From assembly GCA_965116695.1 (NCBI GenBank), contig OZ220706.1, forward strand, positions 3,286,001-3,350,000: a stretch of 64,000 nt of DNA. The letters run 5' to 3'. A program made the position numbers and the translations under genes. Positions within the stretch are counted from its first letter, which is position 1, and every line of letters begins with the position of its first letter. The DNA is from JAJDTT01 sp965116695 (GTDB taxonomy: Bacteria > Acidobacteriota > UBA6911 > RPQK01 > JAJDTT01). The notes beneath the pieces were generated by a model. That model had not been told where the DNA came from. It saw only the letters and a list, made by a program, of their open reading frames with translations, and searched no databases. Of the stretch, positions 18,901 to 26,026 are shown piece by piece.

Positions 18901-19509
18901 ATTCCGCCTCTGGACCAGTTCGGCCAGGACTCCCTCGATTCTCCGGTACGGCAGATATCGAAGCAGCGTCGCGAACGCGGGTAGCCGGGTGCGGGACCAG
19001 GAGTCGAGGAGCTCCTGGAGACACCGGTCCAGCAGCAACCGCTGATCCCCTCCGTTCAGAACGCTGAAACCGGGATCGAGGCCGATCCGGCTGCCGTGTT
19101 CCCTGAGAATCCTCAGGCAGAAGCCGTGCAGCGTGGTGATGGGAGCGTCTCCCAAGGCCTCCAGCGCCTGTTCCCAGGAACATTTCGCCTCCGGGGACGG
19201 AGCTGAAGAAATTCCGGCCAGAACCCCTTCCCGGATGCGCGCAGCCATTTGGGAAGCCGCCTCCTCGGTGAAGGTGATGGCGACGATCCGGTGCGGTTGG
19301 TGTCCGTGATGCTCCAGTATGCGCAGGTAGCGGCCCACCAGAACCCGGGTCTTTCCCGACCCGGCCGCCGCGGACACCACCATGTGGACAGAGAGATCCA
19401 GAGCCTGACGCTGAGATTCATCGTATCCCACCCCCGGGTCGGCTTCCTGGTTTCGGGACGGGCTCGCGCCGGTTCTCCCGGCGACGGGTGCGGAAACGGC
19501 CGAACTCAT
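16000..19509 (-). CDS. addA: AddA-type UvrD helicase / RecB-family exonuclease
   Basis: A 1169-residue subunit of a double-strand-break resection enzyme. All superfamily 1 helicase motifs are visible: Walker A VSAAAGSGKTR, Ia AITFTEEAASQMAARI, II FLVDEFQDTN, III VGDDKQSIYRFRDADV, IV LRRNYRSH, V HTIHGAKGLQYP, VI LLYVALTRARERL. The C-terminal PD-(D/E)XK nuclease is intact (VVVDFKTTP, then YRLQVQLYLW), so this subunit can supply both helicase and nuclease activity. The frame is open upstream to 19725, but ATG 19509 overlaps the addB stop by 4 bases (ATGA), giving translational coupling. A Cys cluster at the extreme C-terminus (CSGCGFLSGGVC) is unusual and may bind a metal. Confidence 0.9.
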   Translation of the reverse strand: MSSAVSAPVAGRTGASPSRNQEADPGVGYDESQRQALDLSVHMVVSAAAGSGKTRVLVGRYLRILEHHGHQPHRIVAITFTEEAASQMAARIREGVLAGISSAPSPEAKCSWEQALEALGDAPITTLHGFCLRILREHGSRIGLDPGFSVLNGGDQRLLLDRCLQELLDSWSRTRLPAFATLLRYLPYRRIEGVLAELVQRRNHLAARSSLDQGEILRRLYRRETAHFLARSEVWARLRRLLERVPKRLLIRNDSFARKCVRQRELFRARHSLDEKEFLVRFEESLRLVARPSKAWRDWEHRAGLVKCWKALKEEFGRYPLRISRPSDESGFDGDAHFEKATLALEELAGLVLDRYRSEKEQDALLDFEDLLALARSLIRLPEIRRSLRRRHRFFLVDEFQDTNRLQWEILKPLVGAGANLFAVGDDKQSIYRFRDADVAVFRAVRRWVRKRGRLVELRRNYRSHSSLVSFSNRVFRKLMQPGLDYEAVHQEMNPVRQESAAADPGVRGLLYEKLPPGYATEAEVAAEAARELLSEGFQAREIAVLLRNRNRLREFENAFCRWDLPFSARGGNRLHDQPEVVDLTNLLGFLDDPGRDLELLGVLRSPLFSFSDEDLLLLSLQAGSGIWEKLRSAQSPAGTLPRHWIFARESLDAWLQAPYQGPAAILSRAIAETGYDEIMAAGGRGDLAHTSIHRLLELARRFEIGHGPSRRTFLRHLEGLRRLGAQEGGFAEGEPDRIRVHTIHGAKGLQYPAVILPDLGAPLLAGMNDPFFGQTVGRTANQYCFGLSIRNPDRGYEQYRHPHYEMLRRLDRYRQTAEEKRLLYVALTRARERLVLVGKKSGRPSYARWLEETDAETFMTPLTLRPLGRSRKPASREPTENELPPIASTRDLSGEPALESRRRRLSTKDSNWSKTTWTPTEIVSYYRCPRSFFHSRVEGRVEAASGWRASPSALVGSAVHELLENLDAPGDEAEVERFLDRWRTRLGSVYSAAEIRRMSRRIEKSIEGVRKSRLAERLASAGRVFSEKRFHLVEQGRLVTGIIDKLFQEGNGRWVVVDFKTTPRTEPEASRGIVEKGYRLQVQLYLWAVSRVLETTNLAGRLLFTEAGTLRPVAFDAGVVARCRNLVGGLPRTPDPRGFPRTRIAETCSGCGFLSGGVCPGAARPDPD

Positions 19510-22424
19510 GCCGGAGCCCCTCCGGCCTGAGCCTCGTCCCGCCGGCAGACCCGACTGTAGCTGCAGTGGTCGCAACCGGCCGCCGCGGGCCTGTGTATGG
19601 TCACGGGAAAGGCTCCGGAATCGATTCTTCGGGAGGCCCGCATAGCCTCTTCCCGATAACGATCCATCAGTTGCTCCAGGTCCTCCGCCGGCGCCCTGCT
19701 CCCCGGTTTCCGCAACGGCCGCCACTGCAGGTATCCGGGCAGTCCGGCATGGTAGAAGCCGCCGGCCGCCGCCTTGCCCAGATAGGAGTGGACCAGGAGC
19801 AGGGACAACGGGAGGCGAAAACCCCAGCCCTCCCTGATCCCGCGCAGGCGATTCCGGTGTCCGGTCACGTAGGACACCAGTTGAAAGCCCTCGGGAGTCC
19901 TTTCGATCCGGTCCAGAATTCCCCTCAGGCGAACCGGCCGCGCCGGCCCGTCACCGGACCCCGCACCGCCGGGAAGCCGGCCCAGCACGAGGGGCCCCAG
20001 GGAGGTCTCCGCGGAATGGATCTCCAAGCCGGCTTCCCGCTCCCGCTCCTCTTCCAGGAAACGCATCAGCAACCCAGGAGGGTTCGAGTCTTCCAGTCCG
20101 TCCATGAGCCACGTCCGCATCTGCTCCCGGCGCAACCCTCCGTCCACGGGCAAAACCTGTCTCAACCGCTCCAGTTCTTCCCGGACGATGCCTGCCATAC
20201 GGCGCCGTCCGTCGTCGAGATCGAGAGGGCGGCTCGCGGCGGCGTCCTTCGAATAGCGGGACAGAATTCTTCGTACCAGCCGATGCTGTTCCCGAACCGG
20301 CTCCGGATCAGACGGCGGAGGCGATTCGGCCCCGAGTATTGTCCGGACAAAGAACCGGAATCCGCACCGTCCGTACTCTTCCAGCCGCTCCGGAGAGAGG
20401 TCCATCCCGGCCGGAAAGTGGCGCCGGCGCATCCGGTCCAGGACCTCGGTCCGGTCGAGAACGCCGGCGAAGGCGTTGGGGCGGCCCGACCGCCTCAGGG
20501 TCAGCGCCCGGACTCCGCGGAGGACGTTCTCGCCTTTCGCGGTAGATGCCGCCGATCCCCGGGGCTCCTCCGCAGGGGGGATGATTTCCTCCCGGCAGTC
20601 CAGGTACTCCAGAACATGGCTGGGCAGCACCGGACCGTTGTCGGCATGCCGGGGCGAGGACAGAAGCACCGATTCCCGGCTCCGGCGGCAGAGACCGCGA
20701 TAGATCGAGAGTTCTTCCGACTGTCGGACCGCCGTCTCGGAAAACGGCGCCGGACGACGGGAGGGGACCCGGCCTTCCGAGAAATCGAGCCAGAAGAGAT
20801 GCCGGAACTCGCACTCCTGCAAGTGACGGGCGCTTCCCACCACCACGGCGTCCCGATCCAGGGCGGGGGAAATTCGGATCCGGGAAACCTGCCGGCGAAG
20901 CAGGGAGCGGAAGCGTGCGAGACTGAGAGGACAATCTCCCCACAGCAGGGCGGCTTCCTGGAGGTTCGCCTGGAGACGGACCAAGGCCCGGCCTTCGGTT
21001 CTCCCCCAGTCCCCGGGGCCCTCCGGCGCACGAAGGAGCGGGCCCAACCGGCCGGCCAACAGGGAGACCCACTCCGCGGCCGTTCGGAGCCGCTCCGAGT
21101 CGGCTTGGAGCTTCCGGATCCATTCCCCCAAAGCCTCCGCGCAATCCCGCAGGACCGAATCCGATTCTTCCGGCGACCGGGACCGTTTCCGCTCGATCCA
21201 CTTCGGGAACGCATCCGTCCACATCTCCCCGCCGCCCCGAAAGCCGCCTTGACAGGCCAGTTGTTCCAGGCGCCCTACTCGATCCGGCGAAAGCCCATCC
21301 GGATGGGCCCACGGGGACGAGAGGAAATCGAACAGGTCGTCCCGCCGAAAGTCGCGCCACAACAGCTCCACGTATCCGCTCAGGACTCGGAAGGCGTTGG
21401 TGGATGCGACAGCGTCTCCATGCAGGTTCAGCCAGGGGACCTCCAGCCGGGCGAAGGTCTCCCTCAAGAGCAGCAGGTAGCTCTCGTCGCGGGGGCAGAC
21501 GACGCCCACCCGGGACCACCGGAGCCGGGGCTCCCGGGTCTTGAGCTCCCGAATTTCCCGGGCCACCGTCCGGACCTCCGCTTCCCGGTGCGTCGGCCGG
21601 CAGAAGCGGACATGGGCAGCCGCCTCGTCCGCGGCCTGGAAACGCCACGCCGGGTTCGTTCCCTCCCAGCACTCTCTGACCGAGGACACCGGAAGCGTGA
21701 AGGGCCGCGTTTCTTCGTCAGGGGACTCCAGGTCCAACGAGAAGACGGCCTTCCCCACCTGATCCGCCAGCAGGCGAACCAGGCCCTTCTCCACCGGCGT
21801 CCGGGCGACGAGCCCCTCGAAGAGGAGCTCTCCGACGCGGGGAAAACGCTTGCGACAGTCCAGAGAACCGGTCAGCAGAGCCTCATAAAGGCTCAGGCGG
21901 ACTCCCGCCGCGTCTTCCCATCCCTGCTCTTCCAGCTTTTTCTGGTAGGCGAGGAAGATCCGGATCAGCCGGCTCGCTTCCTCCGGGTCGCGGTCCTCCC
22001 GCTGGAGATGAAGACGAATCAGCGGTTCGCTGGTCAGGCCCCGGCTCTTGAGCGTCGCCACCCAGGCCCCGGCCTCGGACAGGGAAACCCCCGGCTCTTC
22101 GCCGCTCCCACCGGGTGCTTGGAGCTGCTCCTCCAGGACCGCCTCCAGCAGACATCTTCGTCCGGTCTCCGAGACCACTCTCCGGCCGGACCCGATCTCC
22201 CGGAAGAGGGTGGCGACCAAGTCCTGAAACGTGAGGACCGGGATTTCGAAGCTGCAGGGGTTAGCCTTCAGAAACTCCCGCGCCAACTGTCGATGTCGCC
22301 AGCGGGAGGCGACGACGTAGAGAAACTCGGGCGGGCGGCCCCGGGACTTCCGAAGGCGCTCCTCAAGCAGCCGCCGCGACCGGTCCCGCGCGGCGGGTCC
22401 ATGACAAATGACAACCTCTCCCAC
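19506..22424 (-). CDS. addB: AddB-type subunit with degenerate active sites
   Basis: A 972-residue partner of AddA, from a GTG start. The four Fe-S cysteines expected of AddB are present: one in YGRCGFRFF and three in the C-terminal CDHCSYSRVC (C-x2-C-x5-C). The Walker A position near the N-terminus is degenerate (CHGPAARDRSRRL, no GKT). In the nuclease domain the first Asp is kept (GILDRIE), but the expected D-Y-K reads S-Y-V (QLVSYVTGHRN). This subunit is therefore probably structural, holding DNA through the iron-sulfur nuclease fold. The gene order addB-addA with a 4-base overlap is the usual one. Confidence 0.82.
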   Translation of the reverse strand: MGEVVICHGPAARDRSRRLLEERLRKSRGRPPEFLYVVASRWRHRQLAREFLKANPCSFEIPVLTFQDLVATLFREIGSGRRVVSETGRRCLLEAVLEEQLQAPGGSGEEPGVSLSEAGAWVATLKSRGLTSEPLIRLHLQREDRDPEEASRLIRIFLAYQKKLEEQGWEDAAGVRLSLYEALLTGSLDCRKRFPRVGELLFEGLVARTPVEKGLVRLLADQVGKAVFSLDLESPDEETRPFTLPVSSVRECWEGTNPAWRFQAADEAAAHVRFCRPTHREAEVRTVAREIRELKTREPRLRWSRVGVVCPRDESYLLLLRETFARLEVPWLNLHGDAVASTNAFRVLSGYVELLWRDFRRDDLFDFLSSPWAHPDGLSPDRVGRLEQLACQGGFRGGGEMWTDAFPKWIERKRSRSPEESDSVLRDCAEALGEWIRKLQADSERLRTAAEWVSLLAGRLGPLLRAPEGPGDWGRTEGRALVRLQANLQEAALLWGDCPLSLARFRSLLRRQVSRIRISPALDRDAVVVGSARHLQECEFRHLFWLDFSEGRVPSRRPAPFSETAVRQSEELSIYRGLCRRSRESVLLSSPRHADNGPVLPSHVLEYLDCREEIIPPAEEPRGSAASTAKGENVLRGVRALTLRRSGRPNAFAGVLDRTEVLDRMRRRHFPAGMDLSPERLEEYGRCGFRFFVRTILGAESPPPSDPEPVREQHRLVRRILSRYSKDAAASRPLDLDDGRRRMAGIVREELERLRQVLPVDGGLRREQMRTWLMDGLEDSNPPGLLMRFLEEEREREAGLEIHSAETSLGPLVLGRLPGGAGSGDGPARPVRLRGILDRIERTPEGFQLVSYVTGHRNRLRGIREGWGFRLPLSLLLVHSYLGKAAAGGFYHAGLPGYLQWRPLRKPGSRAPAEDLEQLMDRYREEAMRASRRIDSGAFPVTIHRPAAAGCDHCSYSRVCRRDEAQAGGAPA

Positions 22425-22462
22425 GGGACCAATTTACTCCGAAGGACTGACCCGGTCGCGTA

Positions 22463-22609
22463 GGAGCGGCGTGTTTTACGCGCCGATTTGAGCGGCGCCT
22501 TTCAGGCGCCGGGAGCGGCGTGTTTTACGCGCCGACTGGAGCGGCGTCTTTCAGGCGCCGGGAGCGGCGTGTTTTACGCGCCGACTGGAGCGGCGTCTTT
22601 CAGGCGCCG
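22463..22609. repeat. Three tandem copies of a 49-bp palindrome-rich repeat
   Basis: Units at 22463-22511, 22512-22560 and 22561-22609; the second and third are identical, and the first differs at a few positions. Each unit holds two short inverted repeats (GGCGTGTTTTACGCGCC type and CGGCGTCTTTCAGGCGCCG type), so each RNA could form two hairpins. The array sits upstream of addB and downstream of the minus-strand efp gene. There are no unique spacers, so it is not a CRISPR array. Confidence 0.85.
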
Positions 22610-22645
22610 CTCCGGGGCGGTCAGGAGGGACAGGAAAGTCCCCTC

Positions 22646-23206
22646 CTACCGGGCGCGTTCGATGTAGCGGCCCTGGGAGGGGTCGACGCGGATCAGCTCG
22701 CCCTCGCGGATGAACGGCGGCACCTGAACCGTGACGCCCGTCTCCAGCCTGGCCGGTTTCGGCGAGTTGCTGGCGGTGGCTCCCTTCAACTCGGCTTCCG
22801 TCTCCACCACCCTCAGCTCGACGGTGGAAGGTAGCTCCACGCCGATGGGGTTGCCGTCGAAGAACTCCACCGTGATGGTCTGCCCCTCCTTGAGGTAGTC
22901 CCAGCTTTCGGCCAGCGCTTCGCGGTCCAGTCCGATCTGCTCGTAGTTCTCAGTGTCCATGAAATGGCAGACATTCCCGTCCCGGTAGAGGAACTCCATC
23001 TCCCGTTGGTCCAGCGTCGCCCGGTCCACCGCGTCGCCGGAAGCGAAGCGATGCTCATAGGAAGCTCCGGTCCGCAGATTCTTCAGCAGGACCCGGACAA
23101 AAGCGGCTCCCTTGCCGGGCGCCCGGTGTTTGGACTCCCGCACCCGGTGGGGCTCGTTCAGATGGATGATGATCATTCCTTTTCGGATCTGGGTGGCGTT
23201 GATCAT
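22646..23206 (-). CDS. efp: Elongation factor P
   Basis: A 186-residue translation factor that enters the ribosomal E site and rescues stalling at consecutive prolines. The three-domain architecture is complete, from INATQIRKGMIIIH to RVDPSQGRYIERAR. The domain I loop reads HRAPGKGAAFVRV, so the modified position is a lysine (the EpmA-type rather than the rhamnosylated-arginine type). No modification enzyme gene is seen in the window. ATG 23206 gives the standard length. Confidence 0.95.
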   Translation of the reverse strand: MINATQIRKGMIIIHLNEPHRVRESKHRAPGKGAAFVRVLLKNLRTGASYEHRFASGDAVDRATLDQREMEFLYRDGNVCHFMDTENYEQIGLDREALAESWDYLKEGQTITVEFFDGNPIGVELPSTVELRVVETEAELKGATASNSPKPARLETGVTVQVPPFIREGELIRVDPSQGRYIERAR

Positions 23207-23376
23207 GGCCGGCTCACGATATCAGACCCCGTTTTCCGCGTGCAATTTGTCCCGGCTCGCCGCTCCGCCTGAAAAATTGTTTGAAACCAATCGGGTCCAA
23301 ATGCTGTCTTTGTTGTTGAACCGCAAGACAAAGGCGACTTTCCGCCGACTTTCACCAACAACAATAGGAGACGATC

Positions 23377-23625
23377 ATGTACACCTTTGGCGGGTGCGAA
23401 CGGAAGCGGATCTCGGGCTTCCTGGGCAACACCCTGAACCTGGATGACAAGCTGGAATTTCTCATGCACCTGGACACCTGTTCCTCCTGCTGGAATCAGG
23501 TCTACGCAGCGATGAAGGCCCGGTATCAGCAGGACACCAATGTCGTTCAGCCTAAGCCCAAACACCAGGTCCCGATTCGCCCCCGCGCCGTTCGCCGCAA
23601 GCGCCGCGCCAAACGGGCCGGGTAG
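23377..23625 (+). CDS. Small Cys-containing protein with basic C-terminal tail
   Basis: An 82-residue protein with a good ribosome-binding site (AGGAGA) before ATG 23377. The middle has HLDTCSSCWNQVY, which resembles the H-x3-C-x2-C core of anti-sigma zinc-finger (zf-HC2) domains. The C-terminal third is strongly basic (RPRAVRRKRRAKRAG). No membrane segment is present, so if it is an anti-sigma-like domain it is a soluble one. The upstream stretch 23207-23376 holds no other gene. The family is not recognised with confidence. Confidence 0.6.
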   Translation: MYTFGGCERKRISGFLGNTLNLDDKLEFLMHLDTCSSCWNQVYAAMKARYQQDTNVVQPKPKHQVPIRPRAVRRKRRAKRAG

Positions 23626-23692
23626 CCGCCTCCGGTGCTTCTCGCCGGCCGGTCCCGCCACCCTGGCGCGGCGTTCTTTACGGGAGCTTTTT

Positions 23693-23721
23693 TTGACAAT
23701 TGGGGCGGAAAGATCTATACC
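23693..23721 (+). promoter_or_regulatory. Strong sigma70-type promoter
   Basis: TTGACA (23693-23698), exactly 17 bases, then TATACC (23716-23721). It lies 33 bases before the GTG at 23754 and would drive the pair 23754-23909 and 23921-24391. Confidence 0.7.
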
Positions 23722-23753
23722 AATTGGGCGAACGGAACGGGAGAGGAACCGAA

Positions 23754-23909
23754 GTGATCTGGTTGAGTTTGGGACTCTTGTTGGCGGGCACGTTGATCAT
23801 GACCGTGGTGGGCTGGTCGAGCAGAACCGGCCGTCTCGCCACCCTGGCGCACCGGGGTGGGGTCGTGTTGCTCCTGGCCGGCATGGCGATCGCAATGATC
23901 GCCATTTAG
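23754..23909 (+). CDS. Small two-helix membrane protein
   Basis: A 51-residue product beginning at GTG 23754 with GAGAGGA about 7 bases upstream and a consensus promoter ahead of it. Two hydrophobic segments (WLSLGLLLAGTLIMTVVGW and VVLLLAGMAIAMIAI) are joined by a short polar loop with a basic patch. It is probably an inner-membrane hairpin protein. It precedes the next gene by 11 bases and is likely cotranscribed. No family is recognised. Confidence 0.5.
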   Translation: MIWLSLGLLLAGTLIMTVVGWSSRTGRLATLAHRGGVVLLLAGMAIAMIAI

Positions 23910-23920
23910 GACGATTTGCC

Positions 23921-24391
23921 ATGGCGCTGGAGCAGATCCGGGACGTGGAGTTGCTGGGCGACGGCGTCGTCTTCCAGTACCTGGTCTTCTCCCTGCAGTT
24001 GGAGGGGGCGACCAAGAGGATCGCCCGGGCCTCCAACTACATCAGTTCCGGCGTGGACAGCGAAGAGGCCCTGATCCGCTGGACCCGGGACGACCTGGAG
24101 GACGCGGGTTTCCTGGAGGCGGGCGGAGAGTTCACGGTTCAGGGCGGAGGGTCGCTGGCCCGCAATCCCTACTACGGAACGCTCACTCTGTTCGGCAAGA
24201 ACACGGCGTACGGCGCGGACCCGGACCGGGAATCCCTGGCCCAGACCTTCAAGACGGCATTTCCCGACTACGAAGTCTCCTGGTTCGGTCCCGACGTGGC
24301 GCCTCCTCCCAGGCCCAAGCGCAGGCCCAGGGTGAAGCGCCGCCGGCCGGTGAAACGCCGCCGGCCGTTGAAACGGCGCGCGGCCAAATGA
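23921..24391 (+). CDS. Hypothetical protein with repetitive Arg/Lys/Pro tail
   Basis: A 156-residue protein. Residues 1-125 form a mixed alpha/beta domain with no motif I recognise. The last ~30 residues are a repetitive basic tail built from (V/L)KRRRP units, encoded by a near-repeated CGCCGGCCG(G/T)TGAAACG segment. Such tails bind nucleic acid or membranes in other proteins; here that is inference. ATG 23921 follows the small membrane gene directly. A promoter for the downstream ferredoxin is embedded in its last codons. Confidence 0.6.
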   Translation: MALEQIRDVELLGDGVVFQYLVFSLQLEGATKRIARASNYISSGVDSEEALIRWTRDDLEDAGFLEAGGEFTVQGGGSLARNPYYGTLTLFGKNTAYGADPDRESLAQTFKTAFPDYEVSWFGPDVAPPPRPKRRPRVKRRRPVKRRRPLKRRAAK

Positions 24392-24397
24392 GATAAT
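24368..24397 (+). promoter_or_regulatory. Promoter of the ferredoxin gene, inside the preceding gene's 3' end
   Basis: TTGAAA (24368-24373), an 18-base spacer, then GATAAT (24392-24397). The ferredoxin ATG is at 24407, only 9 bases beyond the -10 box, so the mRNA would start at or near the start codon. Confidence 0.5.
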
Positions 24398-24406
24398 GGT
24401 TTCGAA

Positions 24407-24748
24407 ATGCAAGTCGACGTTCTGAAAGACAGCAGCACCGTCAAGCGCAACGACAAGCGGAAGCGGAAGCCGGCGCTGGTTGCCGTCATCAACGACTGCT
24501 GCACCGGCTGCTCCGGCTCTCCAGCCTGCGTGGACTACTGCCCCATCGAGAACTGCATGATCTGGATCCCGGACGACGACCATCCGCCCTTCGGCCGGAT
24601 CGAGGTCGATCCCCTGCTCTGCATCGGTTGCAAGCTCTGCACCAGCAAGGGCCCGGAAGGGACCTTCCTGGACGGATGTCCTTGGGACGCCATCGACATG
24701 GTGGCGCTCAAGAGCTACGAAGGCAGTCACGGGTCGCTGCCCTACTGA
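24407..24748 (+). CDS. Ferredoxin with two [4Fe-4S] clusters
   Basis: A 113-residue soluble electron carrier. Two cysteine groups are visible: CCTGCSGSPACVDYCP and CIGCKLC, the latter followed by CPWDAI. The first group has an extra two residues between its second and third Cys, as in some acidobacterial and cyanobacterial ferredoxins. A basic N-terminal stretch (KRNDKRKRK) precedes the domain. The partner enzyme is not evident; the gene ends 7 bases inside the convergent HEAT-protein gene. Confidence 0.85.
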   Translation: MQVDVLKDSSTVKRNDKRKRKPALVAVINDCCTGCSGSPACVDYCPIENCMIWIPDDDHPPFGRIEVDPLLCIGCKLCTSKGPEGTFLDGCPWDAIDMVALKSYEGSHGSLPY

Positions 24749-25614
24749 TCCCCCGGCCCCCTCTCTGAAATCTCTTCCACTCGCTCGACCGATCTCTTGA
24801 GTATGGCTTCACAAGTCAGGCGCGCCTGGCTGCGAATGCTCTCGTTCTCCTCGCCGGCGCCCAGATAGGGTTCGATCAGCTCCAGATCCTCGTTCGTTCC
24901 CACCAGGTAGAGAGCCCGAAGCGCCTCCCAGAGATACACCGGATCCGGCAACAAGACCATCAATTCGGCGCCCGCATCGACCTCCTGTCCTTCCTCGGCC
25001 AGATTCGCCGCGGTACCGGAAACGGGGACCAGGACCGCAACGGACACCTCCCCCTGTTCGACCTCCGCCACCGGGGAGCCGCTTCGGACTTCGTCATCCG
25101 CTTCCACCAGAAGCCGGAGCCGTCCCGCCTGGGGACTCTCCACCACCCAGGGCCGGAGCATGGACCGCAACTCGGGCCGTCCCCGGCCGTCGCCGAAACG
25201 GACCAGGGAAAGGGCGGCGTTCCGGCGAACCAGGGGGTTGGAGTCTTTCAGAAGCTCACCCAAGCTCAGACGGAATGCCCCCTCTGAGGCATCCTGTCCC
25301 ATGAGCCAGGCGGAGAGGTTCCGGATTTCCGGCTGGTCGTGTCCCGCCAGCTCCATCACCCTCGGGTACCATCTCCGTGCTTCCGGGTCCCCTCTGCCGA
25401 TCCTTTCTCCCAATTGGGCCAATCCATGCTGCATCCGCCTGGGACTGGTCCCGTCGTTGAGATACTCCTCCAGCTCGGCGTCGTCGAGGGCGCGCCCGAA
25501 CCAGACGTCGTGCCAGAACATTCCCGGAACCAGCACCAGCGCCAACAGGGACGCGAACACGAGCAGATGGGTCTTCAGGGAAACTTTGCCGGCGCCGGGT
25601 TCCTTACCGGGCAT
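24742..25614 (-). CDS. Membrane-anchored HEAT-repeat protein with inserted barrel-sandwich domain
   Basis: A 290-residue protein with one N-terminal membrane helix (HLLVFASLLALVLVPGMFW). HEAT-like helices (residues ~85-150; NPLVRRNAALSLVRFGDG) are interrupted by a ~60-residue segment. That segment reads like a barrel-sandwich hybrid as in HlyD or biotinyl/lipoyl domains (LLVEADDEVRSGSPVAEVE ... VPVSGTAANLAEEGQEVDAG). Helices then resume. No lysine sits at the hairpin turn, so it is probably not lipoylated or biotinylated. It is the last gene of the respiratory/heme operon and overlaps the DUF420 gene by 11 bases. A role in oxidase assembly or as an adaptor of the neighbouring ABC exporter is inference. 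Confidence 0.65.
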   Translation of the reverse strand: MPGKEPGAGKVSLKTHLLVFASLLALVLVPGMFWHDVWFGRALDDAELEEYLNDGTSPRRMQHGLAQLGERIGRGDPEARRWYPRVMELAGHDQPEIRNLSAWLMGQDASEGAFRLSLGELLKDSNPLVRRNAALSLVRFGDGRGRPELRSMLRPWVVESPQAGRLRLLVEADDEVRSGSPVAEVEQGEVSVAVLVPVSGTAANLAEEGQEVDAGAELMVLLPDPVYLWEALRALYLVGTNEDLELIEPYLGAGEENESIRSQARLTCEAILKRSVERVEEISERGPGDQ

Positions 25615-26026
25615 AGAGATGATAGAGCATGACGTAGATGATCACGCCGGTAACGGAGACGTAGAACCAGATGGGCAGCGTCCAGCGTGCGATGCTCCGG
25701 TGAGATGCGTAATCCTCCCGCCACGCCCGGACCAGGGTCACGGCCGCCAGCGGGACCACCGCCGCCGCCAGGACCGCATGGGTCACCAGAATCAGCAGAT
25801 ACAGGGTTCGGACCCAGCCGGTCCCGGGAAACCGCGTGGACCCGGCGTGATAGTGGTAGACGACATAGGAGATCAGAAACAGGGTCGAAACACCCACCGC
25901 GGCCAGCATGAAAGCCTTGTGCGCCTTCACCCGGCCCCGGCGAATCATGGCATACCCCACCCCCAACAGAGAGCCGCTGAGAGCATTGAGACCGGCATTG
26001 AGCGCCGGCAGGTCCGAAATGTTCAT
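25604..26026 (-). CDS. DUF420 membrane protein
   Basis: A 140-residue protein with four hydrophobic helices and the family's conserved histidines (HKAFMLAAV, YHYHAGSTRF, THAVLAAAVVPLA, HRSIARWTLP). DUF420 proteins are regularly encoded next to heme-copper oxidase, CtaA and CtaB genes and are thought to help oxidase assembly; the biochemical role is not established. The frame is open much further upstream, but ATG 26026 overlaps the permease stop by one base (TGATG), which fixes the start. Confidence 0.85.
   Translation of the reverse strand: MNISDLPALNAGLNALSGSLLGVGYAMIRRGRVKAHKAFMLAAVGVSTLFLISYVVYHYHAGSTRFPGTGWVRTLYLLILVTHAVLAAAVVPLAAVTLVRAWREDYASHRSIARWTLPIWFYVSVTGVIIYVMLYHLYAR

Noticed and set aside
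16000..19725. A longer AddA start at 19725
   Set aside because: The extra 72 residues are Gly/Arg-rich and overlap addB; ATG 19509 overlaps the addB stop by 4 bases and precedes the helicase domain.
22463..22609. Possible CRISPR array
   Set aside because: The repeats are directly contiguous with no unique spacers, number only three, and no cas genes are present.
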